Below are positions 17,490 through 25,856 of a stretch of DNA of 39,739 bases, in pieces. Numbering within the stretch: the stretch's first letter is position 1; each line of letters begins with the position of its first letter. The position numbers and the translations under genes were made by a program. The DNA is from Flavobacteriales bacterium. GTDB taxonomy: Bacteria; Bacteroidota; Bacteroidia; Flavobacteriales_G; JALEGO01. The notes below the pieces were generated by a model, which did not search any database, was not told the DNA's origin, and saw only the letters and a program-made list of their open reading frames with translations. The stretch covers positions 1 to 39,739 of the forward strand of contig JALEGO010000631.1 of the NCBI GenBank assembly GCA_022763165.1, given 5' to 3'.

Positions 17490-19154
17490 TTATCTCTTTA
17501 CAACACGATGATGCAAAGTATTCGACCCACTACTGATCTCCAAGAAATAAAGACCCGCATCCACTTCCTCAAGATTGCAAACACCTTGATTCATATATTC
17601 TGATCTCTTTACAACCTTACCATTTAGATCCATTAAAGACCAGCTAAAAGTTTCTTGCGATGCAATATTTAGAACACCACTTGTCGGATTTGGAAAAACT
17701 TTAAAGAGCGCTTCAACATTAGAACTCAAACTAAGTGGCGCACCTTCCTGCGAAACAGTAACAGAATCAGAGACTACATTAACATCAACCACACTTTCAT
17801 CAGCGCGGATCAGCTTAACATTGGTTATGGTGAATTTTAAACTCTCATAGATATTCGTTTTACCAGCGATATCGTCTGTAGTAAAAATGTCAATCTCAGC
17901 AATTTCACCGAAACCTGATTTGTTTACTTTATCAGTTCTGGTCAAAGCTATGTCTAATTGACCATCCTGGTACAGATTCTTATCAAGAGCAATCATATCA
18001 TTGGCGTTAGAAATATTTCCCAGCCAAGAATTCCCATAACTCACAGCAACTGATGATGAATCCACCAAAGCCGGATCATAACTCAAACTGAAGGCTATTC
18101 CATACACGCTATCCGCAGGCAACACAGACTCTCCAAGTTTTACTTTTATATTTACCCAGCTATTGGTATCTACGGTATCCGGAGATGCTTCAAGAATCAA
18201 ATTCACCGCATTCTGATGAAAAGCCGGAGCATCACCTTTAAACCATGTTTTTCCATAATTCAATAAAATCGCCTGTGCATCTAAAACATTTATCGTTCCA
18301 TTACCATCGCAATCCCCATGCTTCTTGCTATAACCATTCGCAAAAGGACCATTTTGATTCCAAATTCCACTCTGCGAGTATTGGCCAACCCAATTCAAAC
18401 TCGCATTTGGTCTCGGCCAATTTTGATAACTGCTTTCCCCATAAGCAACACCTATATTCAGCAAGTCAAAAACGTTGGCCACCTTATCAACATTACAGTC
18501 TCCCGGAAACACAGAGTCATGCGGAAGTATGTGAGTAAATAAATTCAGGCAACCGTTACTATCGTATATATGATACTCATTACACCCCGGCCCTAGATAT
18601 TGTATGTAAACCGTATCGTTGGCAGATGTCACTGATTGATTGCCCTGTTGAAAACCATTACAATCTTCAACAAAAACAACATACCCAGGAGCCCCTCCTG
18701 TCAAACCCAATGTGATATCACCACCATAAGGGGTATGATATGGGTTATAGTCAATGACATCTATTGTTAGAGGGTTTGAACACCCAGAATTCCCTTGAAC
18801 TGCGAACAACACTAACACCGTGTCGATCACAAAAAACCCATTAATGGAATCCCCATAACAGTATTCATAAAATATAGAATCCAAACCCACAAAGCCAGTA
18901 GGAGGAGTATATTGAAATTCCCAAGGCGCCAAGTTCACAAGAGCACCACCCTCTGCTGTAATATTTGCACCATTGCTGGACCAAATAGAGCAGGCGGCCG
19001 CAGAGGATGTATCATCATTCAATCCAATATTTACATTTATAGGTGTATTCATTTGAGTAATGAAGTGGTCATCGCCACTCCATGTAGCATTAGCATTCTT
19101 AGCAAATAGAACTATCATTAATGCCCATACTAAAGTGAGTAATTGTTTTCTCAT
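17490..19154 (-). CDS. T9SS surface protein with Ig-like, EF-hand pair and cohesin-like domains
   Basis: This is a 554-residue exported protein. The frame is open to 19229, but the likely promoter (19204-19234) lies in that stretch and MRKQLLTLVWALMIVLF at 19154 is a clear signal peptide, so 19154 is the start. Residues about 25-120 look like an Ig/cadherin-like repeat (TPINVNIGLNDD ... QYTPPTGFVGLDSIFYEYC). Then come two dockerin-type loops, GDCNVDKVANVFD (218-230; the usual Asp/Gly positions are partly replaced) and DCDGNGTINVLDAQ (281-294), joined by the conserved RPNASLNW insert. A cohesin-like domain lies at about 315-465 (LPADSVYGIAFSLSYDPALVD) and a type-A T9SS sorting domain at 480-554. 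It is paralogous to the C-terminal half of the 13014-15893 product. It is divergent from the helical-protein gene at 19324, the same arrangement as the first copy. Confidence 0.85.
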   Translation of the reverse strand: MRKQLLTLVWALMIVLFAKNANATWSGDDHFITQMNTPINVNIGLNDDTSSAAACSIWSSNGANITAEGGALVNLAPWEFQYTPPTGFVGLDSIFYEYCYGDSINGFFVIDTVLVLFAVQGNSGCSNPLTIDVIDYNPYHTPYGGDITLGLTGGAPGYVVFVEDCNGFQQGNQSVTSANDTVYIQYLGPGCNEYHIYDSNGCLNLFTHILPHDSVFPGDCNVDKVANVFDLLNIGVAYGESSYQNWPRPNASLNWVGQYSQSGIWNQNGPFANGYSKKHGDCDGNGTINVLDAQAILLNYGKTWFKGDAPAFHQNAVNLILEASPDTVDTNSWVNIKVKLGESVLPADSVYGIAFSLSYDPALVDSSSVAVSYGNSWLGNISNANDMIALDKNLYQDGQLDIALTRTDKVNKSGFGEIAEIDIFTTDDIAGKTNIYESLKFTITNVKLIRADESVVDVNVVSDSVTVSQEGAPLSLSSNVEALFKVFPNPTSGVLNIASQETFSWSLMDLNGKVVKRSEYMNQGVCNLEEVDAGLYFLEISSGSNTLHHRVVKR

Positions 19155-19203
19155 AACTAATTTATTAAACGTTGTTTTCATTTTTTGGAAGCTTTTCACT
19201 CTA

Positions 19204-19234
19204 CAAATATTTACATACTCTAGCTGCAAAAAAA
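19204..19234 (-). promoter_or_regulatory. Putative promoter of the 17490-19154 gene
   Basis: Minus strand: TTTTTTTG (19234-19227), 15 bp, AATATTTG (19211-19204). It matches the promoter-like pair upstream of the paralogue at 15893. A transcript would start near 19197, downstream of the longest possible start codon (19229) and upstream of 19154. Confidence 0.5.
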
Positions 19235-19287
19235 TTACAAATTTTAATATATGTGTCTTAAATATTTCAAATAAAAAATCATTAATA

Positions 19288-19319
19288 TTTGAATTACAAT
19301 ATTTTATGTTCTAATTTTG
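19288..19319 (+). promoter_or_regulatory. Promoter of the second helical-protein gene
   Basis: TTTG at 19288-19291, 20 bp, then TAATTTTG at 19312-19319, an exact TAnnTTTG match. The predicted transcript start falls within a few bases of the TTG start codon at 19324, so the mRNA may be leaderless. Confidence 0.65.
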
Positions 19320-19323
19320 TATC

Positions 19324-20694
19324 TTGAAAAATTCCAATTTATATAGTTTATTATCCAGTTTCAATAAAGAAACCTGCAAAAAATTTCAAGATTTCTTAAA
19401 ATCTCCCTACCTAAACACGAATAACAAAGCCACACAATTATTCGAGCTCTATCTCAAAACACCAGAAAAGAAACTAGAAAAACCCTTCCTGCACAACAAA
19501 CTCTATCCGAATGAAGATTTTAAGGATGACAAACTACGTTTAGTCATTAGCCGTCTATACAATCTAGCTTTAGAATTCCTCAGATTAGAGGGATTCAGAC
19601 GAACAAAAACCTCTCAACATCTCCTGCTGCACGAACTAAATCTTTTAAATCAATATAAGATCTTTGACCAACAATATCGTAAAGCCAACAACACGAGTCT
19701 TCTTGAAACCCTACAACTAGAAGAAGCAAACTTCTACCTGGCAACAAAAATTAACCCAAGACAATCCACAAACAACCTACAGGAACTTAGCAACTCCATT
19801 GATGATTACTTCCTGTTTCAAAAACTTAAGTATTCCTGTGAACTGTACAACAGAAAACAAATTCTAGATAAAGAATATGACTTTTCATTTCTAGAAAACA
19901 TCTTACAATATTTACACAATCACCCCCCAAAATATCCTCCAACCTATTTATACTATCAACTTCTCAAACTCATCAGAGCGAATGAAGAACCTCAATTCTT
20001 CCTGATCAAAAAGTTACTCCAAACCCAATCCAAAGAAGTTCACAAAAAGGAATTAAAGAATATGTACGTGTTCTTGATGAACTTTTGCGTAAAACAGATC
20101 AACGCCAATAACACCAAATACTACGTTGAGCTTTTTGACATATATAAATCACTGATTAAAAATGAGATTATTATTGAAGAAGAAACCATAGGCCTGGGAG
20201 ACTTTAAAAATATAGCGACTGTTGGACTGAGACTGAAAGAACTGGACTGGGTGCAAGAATTCACAGAACAATACACATCATATTTAAATGAACAGCATCA
20301 AGAAAGCGCAAAATCTTATAACCTTGCGCGAATATGTTTTGTCAGATCAAATTATAAAGATGCTCTAAAACTGCTCCGAAACGTTGATTACAGCGATGTG
20401 TATTTTGAGTTAGGCTCCAGAGTGCTTTTGCTTAAAGTTTACTATGAACAGGAGGATATCGATCTGTTTCCCGCTCAAATGCAGTCATTGAGAACCTATT
20501 TATCCAGATCAAATGAAGTTTCCGATTATCAGAAAAGCCTTTATCTTAATTTTCTCAGATTAATAAAGAAACTGTTTCGGTTTAAAGGAGGTAATAAAAG
20601 AGGCCTAAAAGAATTTAAGGAAGAACTTAAACAAACAAGTAACGTGGTGGACCTTGAGTGGATTAAAGAGAAAGCCATGGAATTTAATTTTTGA
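19324..20694 (+). CDS. Helical TPR-like protein of unknown function (intact copy)
   Basis: This is a 456-residue protein without signal peptide or membrane segment, rich in Leu, Lys, Glu and Asn, and predicted to be almost entirely helical. An in-frame TAA at 19312 and the absence of any Met codon before about residue 248 leave TTG at 19324 as the only plausible start. Conserved with the copy at 16028-17422 are FLKSPYLNTNNK near residue 25, the FCVKQIN segment near 255, DFKNIATVGLRLKELDWVQ near 295, and TPR-like helices (SYNLARICFVRSNYKDALKLL) near 340-410. I do not recognise a named family. A TPR-type scaffold or regulator is an inference. It is divergent from a T9SS surface-protein gene with 169 bp between the start codons, as in the first copy, which suggests a functional link between the two proteins. 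Confidence 0.8.
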   Translation: MKNSNLYSLLSSFNKETCKKFQDFLKSPYLNTNNKATQLFELYLKTPEKKLEKPFLHNKLYPNEDFKDDKLRLVISRLYNLALEFLRLEGFRRTKTSQHLLLHELNLLNQYKIFDQQYRKANNTSLLETLQLEEANFYLATKINPRQSTNNLQELSNSIDDYFLFQKLKYSCELYNRKQILDKEYDFSFLENILQYLHNHPPKYPPTYLYYQLLKLIRANEEPQFFLIKKLLQTQSKEVHKKELKNMYVFLMNFCVKQINANNTKYYVELFDIYKSLIKNEIIIEEETIGLGDFKNIATVGLRLKELDWVQEFTEQYTSYLNEQHQESAKSYNLARICFVRSNYKDALKLLRNVDYSDVYFELGSRVLLLKVYYEQEDIDLFPAQMQSLRTYLSRSNEVSDYQKSLYLNFLRLIKKLFRFKGGNKRGLKEFKEELKQTSNVVDLEWIKEKAMEFNF

Positions 20695-20699
20695 AGCTA

Positions 20700-20813
20700 T
20701 TCCCGCTTTCCGCTATATCTCTGATTTAGAAAGACTATATTTTAAAAAAATCAACATCCAAGACGCGAATGCTCTTTCTAAATCAGAGGATGCCGCCTCA
20801 ATCGGGGCTAAGA
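20700..20813. ncRNA. Structured intergenic element with a 16-bp perfect inverted repeat
   Basis: The arms CTCTGATTTAGAAAGA (20719-20734) and TCTTTCTAAATCAGAG (20773-20788) are perfectly complementary around a 38-base loop. They are framed by TTCCCGCTTTCCGCTATAT on the left and GATGCCGCCTCAATCGGGGCTA on the right; CCCG and CGGG in these frames can also pair. From memory, these frames with a variable internal hairpin recur between genes in Flavobacteriia and relatives, and may correspond to a conserved RNA motif such as Flavo-1. I cannot confirm this. There is no T-run after the hairpin, so it is not a simple terminator. It lies between the helical-protein gene and glycyl-tRNA synthetase; the strand is undecided. 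Confidence 0.5.
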
Positions 20814-20871
20814 CAGTGGTTTAAGTGGAAAGAATATGAATGCTATCCACTAAAAAGTATAATTTCGCATC

Positions 20872-22434
20872 ATGGCAGAAGATCTTTTGAAAAAAATCAT
20901 TGCTCATGCCAAGGAGTATGGCTTTGTTTTTCCATCCAGTGAAATATATGACGGATTAGGTGCGGTATACGACTATGGACAGAACGGGGTAGAATTGAAA
21001 AATAACATCAAGCAGTACTGGTGGAAATCTATGGTTCAAATGCACGAAAACATTGTTGGCTTAGATTCCGCCATATTCATGCATCCAAAAATTTGGAAAG
21101 CATCTGGCCATGTTGACGCATTCAACGATCCTTTGATTGACAATAAAGACTCCAAAAAACGATATAGAGCCGATGTACTTATTGAAGATCATATTGCTAA
21201 AATCGAGGGGAAAATCAACAAGGAAGTCAATAAAGCCTCCAAAAGATTTGGAGAGTCATTTGATAAACAACAATTTATACAAACCAATGGTAGAGTGTTA
21301 GGTTATCAAGAGAAAATTGACAAGATTAATGAACAGTTCAAATCCGCTCTTGAAAATGATGATTTAGCAGGCATTAAAAATTTAATAGAGGAACTCGAAA
21401 TTGCCTGTCCAATTTCCGGCTCTCGCAATTGGACGGATGTGAGACAGTTTAACCTTATGTTCTCCACTGAACTTGGTTCCGTTTCTGATGATAGCAACAA
21501 AATATACTTGAGACCAGAGACAGCGCAAGGTATTTTTGTAAACTACATCAACGTGCAAAAGACCGGCAGAATGAAGATCCCTTTTGGCATCGCCCAAATA
21601 GGAAAAGCGTTTAGAAATGAAATTGTAGCCCGACAATTCGTTTTCAGAATGCGTGAATTCGAGCAAATGGAAATGCAATTTTTTGTAAAGCCTGGCACTC
21701 AGAAGCAATGGTATGACACCTGGAAAGAACGAAGATTGAAATGGCATCAAGCTTTGGGTTTCGGATCAGAAGCATACCGTTTTCATGACCACCTTAAGCC
21801 AGCACATTATGCAGATGCAGCTTGCGATATCGAATTTGATTTTCCAATGGGCTTCAAAGAACTCGAAGGAATCCATTCTCGAACAGATTTTGACCTGAGC
21901 AAACATGAAGAATTCTCTGGCAAGAAATTGCAATTCTTCGATCCGGAAGAAAACAAAAACTATGTCCCTTATGTTGTTGAAACTTCGATAGGTCTGGATA
22001 GAACTTTTCTAGCTGTTTTGGGCAAATCTTATCAGGAAGAAACACTTGAGGATGGATCACAAAGAGTTGTCCTTAAAATTCCTCCTTTTTTAAGTCCTAT
22101 AAAGGCAGCCATATTGCCTTTAGTCAAAAAAGACGGATTGCCTGACATTGCTCGGAAAATCATGGATGATCTAAAATTCGATTTCAATTGCTTTTACGAA
22201 GAAAAAGACGCAATTGGTAAGCGTTATCGAAGACAAGATGCTATAGGAACTCCTTTCTGCATTACTGTAGACCATGATACCACTTCAGACAATACGGTAA
22301 CGCTTAGATTTAGAGATTCTATGGAACAGGAACGCGTTTCTATTGACAGTTTGGTTCAGAGAATCAAAAAGGAAACCTCCATGACTGAAGCATTAAAAAA
22401 AGTAGAATCCAATACGGCACAAGCTTTAGTCTAG
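20872..22434 (+). CDS. glyS: Glycyl-tRNA synthetase, dimeric (alpha2) type
   Basis: It charges tRNA-Gly with glycine using ATP in the cytoplasm. At 520 residues it is the single-chain class IIc enzyme, not the alpha2beta2 type. Visible features are the N-terminal KEYGFVFPSSEIYDGLGAV (about 15-33), LRPETAQGIFVNY near 213-225, class II motif 2 FRNEIVARQFVFRMREFEQ (247-265), motif 3 ETSIGLDRTFLAVL near 370, and a C-terminal anticodon-binding domain from about 405 (IKAAILPLVKKDGLPDIA). The start is the ATG at 20872; no longer frame is supported. It is monocistronic and converges on the FadJ-like gene with only 4 bp between the two stop codons. The symbol glyQS is also used for this type. Confidence 0.96.
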   Translation: MAEDLLKKIIAHAKEYGFVFPSSEIYDGLGAVYDYGQNGVELKNNIKQYWWKSMVQMHENIVGLDSAIFMHPKIWKASGHVDAFNDPLIDNKDSKKRYRADVLIEDHIAKIEGKINKEVNKASKRFGESFDKQQFIQTNGRVLGYQEKIDKINEQFKSALENDDLAGIKNLIEELEIACPISGSRNWTDVRQFNLMFSTELGSVSDDSNKIYLRPETAQGIFVNYINVQKTGRMKIPFGIAQIGKAFRNEIVARQFVFRMREFEQMEMQFFVKPGTQKQWYDTWKERRLKWHQALGFGSEAYRFHDHLKPAHYADAACDIEFDFPMGFKELEGIHSRTDFDLSKHEEFSGKKLQFFDPEENKNYVPYVVETSIGLDRTFLAVLGKSYQEETLEDGSQRVVLKIPPFLSPIKAAILPLVKKDGLPDIARKIMDDLKFDFNCFYEEKDAIGKRYRRQDAIGTPFCITVDHDTTSDNTVTLRFRDSMEQERVSIDSLVQRIKKETSMTEALKKVESNTAQALV

Positions 22435-22438
22435 CACT

Positions 22439-24556
22439 TCAATTATAGAATCGTTTATTTTTGGCTGCCATTTCCACTAGGGACTTCGGTGGAGCGAATC
22501 GATCTCCGTATTTATCCGAAAGGATTTTAGCGTTTTCACAAAACTCTCTTACACCAATAGTATCAATGTACGAAAACACACCTCCATAGTAAGGAGGAAA
22601 GCCCCAAGCGAATATCGAACCAATATCGCCTTCTTCAGTGGTATTTAACACGCCTTCTTCCAAACACCTAACAGCTTCAAGGCATTGTATGAATAAAAAG
22701 CGTTTCTTGATTTCCTCATTAGAAACATTGTGCTTTTTAAGCGGAAAATACTCTTTCAATTTTGGCCAGAGGTACTTCCTCCCAGATTCCGGGTACTCAT
22801 AAAATCCCGCACCATTTTTCTTACCCAAGCGATCAATATCATCAACGAATTTTCTAATAATCCTTGCAGGGGCATTATCAATTGCCTCACCAAGATCTAA
22901 TTCCGTCTGATCTAAGATCTTTTTTAATAAACCTAAGTTCAACTCATCAATAATCGCCAAAGGTCCAACTGGATATCCAGCTTGAATACCTAAATTTTCA
23001 ATTAACGCTGGTGAAACACCTTCATCCAATAGATACAAAGCTTCATAGGGATAGGTTTTAAAAACCCTTGTCGTGTAAAAACCCCGGCTGTCATTGACAA
23101 CAATTGGAACCTTTTTAAGCTGCCTGATATAGTCCAAACTCTTAACCAAAGTATGCTCCGAAGTTTCACTCCCTTTGATAACCTCAACCAACTTCATTTT
23201 ATCCACCGGAGAAAAGAAGTGAATCCCAATAAAGTTCTGAGGATTAGACATACTTTTAGATAGTCCAGAAATTGGAAGAGTAGATGTATTTGAAGCCAAA
23301 ATACCCTCAGAAGTCAAAAAAGGTTCTGAGGCTCTTATTACAGCATCTTTTATTTCACGAACTTCAGGTACCGCCTCCACAATAAGATCACAACCTTCTA
23401 AATCTGAATCTTCTTGGGTGATTTTGATATTATCCAAAATAGCCTGCGCACCGCCAGCACTTAACCTTCCTTTTTTGACCTTTCGATCAAGCAACTGCTG
23501 ACTATATGATTTACCCCTTTCAAGAATCTCTTTCGAAACATCTTTTAAGACCACCTCAATACCTCTAAGGGCAGACGCATAGGCTATTCCCGCTCCCATC
23601 ATACCAGCACCCAAAACACCTACCTTTTTCACATGAGACTCGGGCACATCTGCTGGCCGATACTTACCCTTTTCAATATCATTTAAATTCCAGAATAAAC
23701 TTCTAATCATGTTATTACAAGCTGGATCCAACTTGCACTTCACAAAATAGTTCCTTTCGATAATAGTGGCTTTATCAAAAGGCAATTGCAACCCTTCATA
23801 AATAGCTGAAAGTAAGTATTTTGGAGCATTATAATTTCCTTTAGTTTTCTTAAGAATCATTCCTGACGCACCACCAAACTGCATAACATTTTTGGGGTTA
23901 TTCACTCCTCCCCCCGGAACCTTGAATCCTTTCTTATCCCATGGTTTTTGAGCATCTCCGGAGGATAACCAAACCTTGGCACGTTCAATCAAAACTTCAC
24001 TGTTCTCCGCCAACTCATCAACCAAACCCAAATCCAAGGCCTTTCTTGGACGAAATTTTTTCCCTTCTAATAAGAGCGGCAAGGAGGCTTGAATTCCAAT
24101 CATTCGAGGTAATCTTTGAGAACCTCCAGCAGCAGGAAACAACCCTAGCAGTATCTCAGGAAGTCCAACTTCTATTCTATTGTCATCGATGATAATCCGA
24201 TAATGACATGCCAAAGCCAGTTCATAACCACCCCCTAAAGCAGTACCATTAATCGCAGCAACAAAGGGTTTACCACCTGTTTCGATTCTTCTATATAGAT
24301 TCTGTAGTCGAGCTGTGGCATCATTTATAGATTCAGCATCATTCAATTTGTATAACAAATTCACGTCAGCTCCTACAACGAAATCCTTTTTCTTTGAAGT
24401 AATCACGGCACCCTTGATTTCATCATTTTTAATGACTTCATCAATCTCAGATTCCAGCGCTGAAATGGACTTATCGTTCAACATATTGAATGGGTAATTC
24501 ACCATATTGATTGAAAGCACTGCCCATCCATTTTCATCAATGATCGATTCTGTCAT
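22439..24556 (-). CDS. fadJ: FadJ-like enoyl-CoA hydratase / 3-hydroxyacyl-CoA dehydrogenase
   Basis: This is the bifunctional alpha subunit of fatty-acid beta-oxidation, which hydrates trans-2-enoyl-CoA and oxidises the 3-hydroxyacyl-CoA with NAD+. The frame extends to 24607, overlapping the thiolase, but the Met at 24556 (MTESIIDENGW) gives a normal start 2 bp after the thiolase stop; residues are numbered from it, giving 705 aa. The crotonase domain has oxyanion-hole segments (DFVVGADVN and GTALGGG) and catalytic Glu112 and Glu134. The Rossmann motif GVLGAGMMGAG lies at 313-323. The catalytic pair is His446 in FIGIHFFSP and Glu458 in LVEVIKG. The C-terminal dehydrogenase domains follow (YPVGPLAIIDELNLGL, GAGFYEY). 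It forms an operon with the thiolase gene. fadB versus fadJ cannot be separated by sequence alone. Confidence 0.93.
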   Translation of the reverse strand: MTESIIDENGWAVLSINMVNYPFNMLNDKSISALESEIDEVIKNDEIKGAVITSKKKDFVVGADVNLLYKLNDAESINDATARLQNLYRRIETGGKPFVAAINGTALGGGYELALACHYRIIIDDNRIEVGLPEILLGLFPAAGGSQRLPRMIGIQASLPLLLEGKKFRPRKALDLGLVDELAENSEVLIERAKVWLSSGDAQKPWDKKGFKVPGGGVNNPKNVMQFGGASGMILKKTKGNYNAPKYLLSAIYEGLQLPFDKATIIERNYFVKCKLDPACNNMIRSLFWNLNDIEKGKYRPADVPESHVKKVGVLGAGMMGAGIAYASALRGIEVVLKDVSKEILERGKSYSQQLLDRKVKKGRLSAGGAQAILDNIKITQEDSDLEGCDLIVEAVPEVREIKDAVIRASEPFLTSEGILASNTSTLPISGLSKSMSNPQNFIGIHFFSPVDKMKLVEVIKGSETSEHTLVKSLDYIRQLKKVPIVVNDSRGFYTTRVFKTYPYEALYLLDEGVSPALIENLGIQAGYPVGPLAIIDELNLGLLKKILDQTELDLGEAIDNAPARIIRKFVDDIDRLGKKNGAGFYEYPESGRKYLWPKLKEYFPLKKHNVSNEEIKKRFLFIQCLEAVRCLEEGVLNTTEEGDIGSIFAWGFPPYYGGVFSYIDTIGVREFCENAKILSDKYGDRFAPPKSLVEMAAKNKRFYN

Positions 24557-24558
24557 AT

Positions 24559-25764
24559 TTACACTCTTTCTATGATTGTCGCAACTCCCATACCTCCGCC
24601 AACACAAAGCGTTGCCAGCCCTGTACTTTTGTCTGTTCTTTCCATTTCATCGAGCAAGGTTCCTATAATCATACAACCTGTTGCTCCTAAAGGATGCCCC
24701 ATAGCAATAGCTCCCCCGTTAACATTCACAATTGAATGATCAACTTTCAAATCATCCATAAACCTTAGTGGCACCACGGCAAAAGCTTCATTGACTTCAA
24801 ATAAATCAATATCCGAAACGGTCATTTTTGCTTTTTTCAATGCTTTCTTTGATGCGGGAGCAGGCCCAATAAGCATAATTGTAGGTTCGGTTCCCACTAC
24901 TCCCCATGATTTAATTCTAGCCCTCGGCTTTAAGCCAAGTTTCACACCAACTTCCTGAGAGCCAAGCAAAGCTAAACTTGCTCCATCCACAATTCCTGAA
25001 GAGTTACCGGCATGATGTACATGACGAATACCTTCAATCTCAGGATACTTCAACAGTGCTATATTATCAAATCCACCAGTTACTCCCATCATTTCAAAAG
25101 ATGGGTTTAGTTTGGATAAAGTTTCTGGAGTTGTCTCGGGTCTTATTGTTTCATCTTTGATTAACACATCTAGGCCATTGATATCCTTAACTGGCACGAT
25201 AGAGTTTTGAAAACGCTTTTCTTGCCAGGCTAGAGCTGCTCTGTAATGAGATGTAGATGCGAATTGATCTAGATCAGATCTAGAATAACCATCTTTGCTG
25301 GCAATAAGATCTGCTGCAATCCCTTGAGGAACAAATTTGGTGTCCATTATGAAATCAGGATTGTAAATTGCCCCACCATCAGATCCGATCTTGACCCTGG
25401 ACATGGATTCAACACCACCAGCAATAATCAAATCTTCTTGACCAGACATAATTTGTGCCGCAGCAAAATTTATTGCTTCTAAGCCGGAACTACAGAACCT
25501 GTTAAGCGTAACTCCTGCTACAGAATGCGAATACCCAGCTGCCATTGCTGCGAGTTTGGCAATATCAGCACCTTGATCTCCGATTTGCGTCACACAGCCA
25601 ACCACAATATCCTCAACTTCTCGAGTATCAAGTTCATTTCTCTCTTCTATTGCATGAAGGAGGGTAGTTAAAAGATGAATCGGCCTAACTTCATGAAGAC
25701 TTCCATCAGGCTTACCTTTTCCACGTGGTGTTCTGACAGCATCATAAATATATGCTTCTTGCAT
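24559..25764 (-). CDS. fadI: Acetyl-CoA C-acyltransferase (3-ketoacyl-CoA thiolase)
   Basis: This enzyme cleaves 3-ketoacyl-CoA with CoA to acetyl-CoA and a shortened acyl-CoA, the last step of beta-oxidation. The 401-residue length is typical. Active-site residues are present: nucleophile Cys91 in NRFCSSGLEAINFA, His357 in NGGAIAMGHPLGATG, and Cys387 in LCVGGGMG. The substrate-binding region HHAGNSSGIVDGAS is also intact. It is the first gene of a two-gene operon with the FadJ-like subunit, as expected for the trifunctional complex. A TAACTTTG box lies just upstream of the ATG. fadA is an equally acceptable symbol. Confidence 0.94.
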   Translation of the reverse strand: MQEAYIYDAVRTPRGKGKPDGSLHEVRPIHLLTTLLHAIEERNELDTREVEDIVVGCVTQIGDQGADIAKLAAMAAGYSHSVAGVTLNRFCSSGLEAINFAAAQIMSGQEDLIIAGGVESMSRVKIGSDGGAIYNPDFIMDTKFVPQGIAADLIASKDGYSRSDLDQFASTSHYRAALAWQEKRFQNSIVPVKDINGLDVLIKDETIRPETTPETLSKLNPSFEMMGVTGGFDNIALLKYPEIEGIRHVHHAGNSSGIVDGASLALLGSQEVGVKLGLKPRARIKSWGVVGTEPTIMLIGPAPASKKALKKAKMTVSDIDLFEVNEAFAVVPLRFMDDLKVDHSIVNVNGGAIAMGHPLGATGCMIIGTLLDEMERTDKSTGLATLCVGGGMGVATIIERV

Positions 25765-25779
25765 TTACATCATTTTTGA

Positions 25780-25787
25780 CAAAGTTA
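25780..25787 (-). promoter_or_regulatory. -7 box of the beta-oxidation operon
   Basis: Minus strand TAACTTTG (25787-25780) matches TAnnTTTG exactly and lies 15 bp upstream of the thiolase ATG. No clear -33 TTG is seen at the expected distance. Confidence 0.45.
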
Positions 25788-25856
25788 AATTAACTACTCC
25801 GTCTAAAAACATTTTAAAACTTAAGTATTCTTTAAAGTCTTCCGGTGATATCAATT

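Noticed and set aside
13014-19154. A cellulosome scaffold
   Set aside because: Only isolated dockerin-like and cohesin-like modules are present. There is no carbohydrate-binding module, cellulase or repeated cohesin array, and the proteins end in T9SS sorting domains.
22439-24607. Long overlap of the FadJ-like frame with the thiolase gene (start at 24607)
   Set aside because: The extra 17 residues (MCWRRYGSCDN...) lack family similarity. Met at 24556 lies 2 bp past the thiolase stop and begins a typical crotonase N-terminus.
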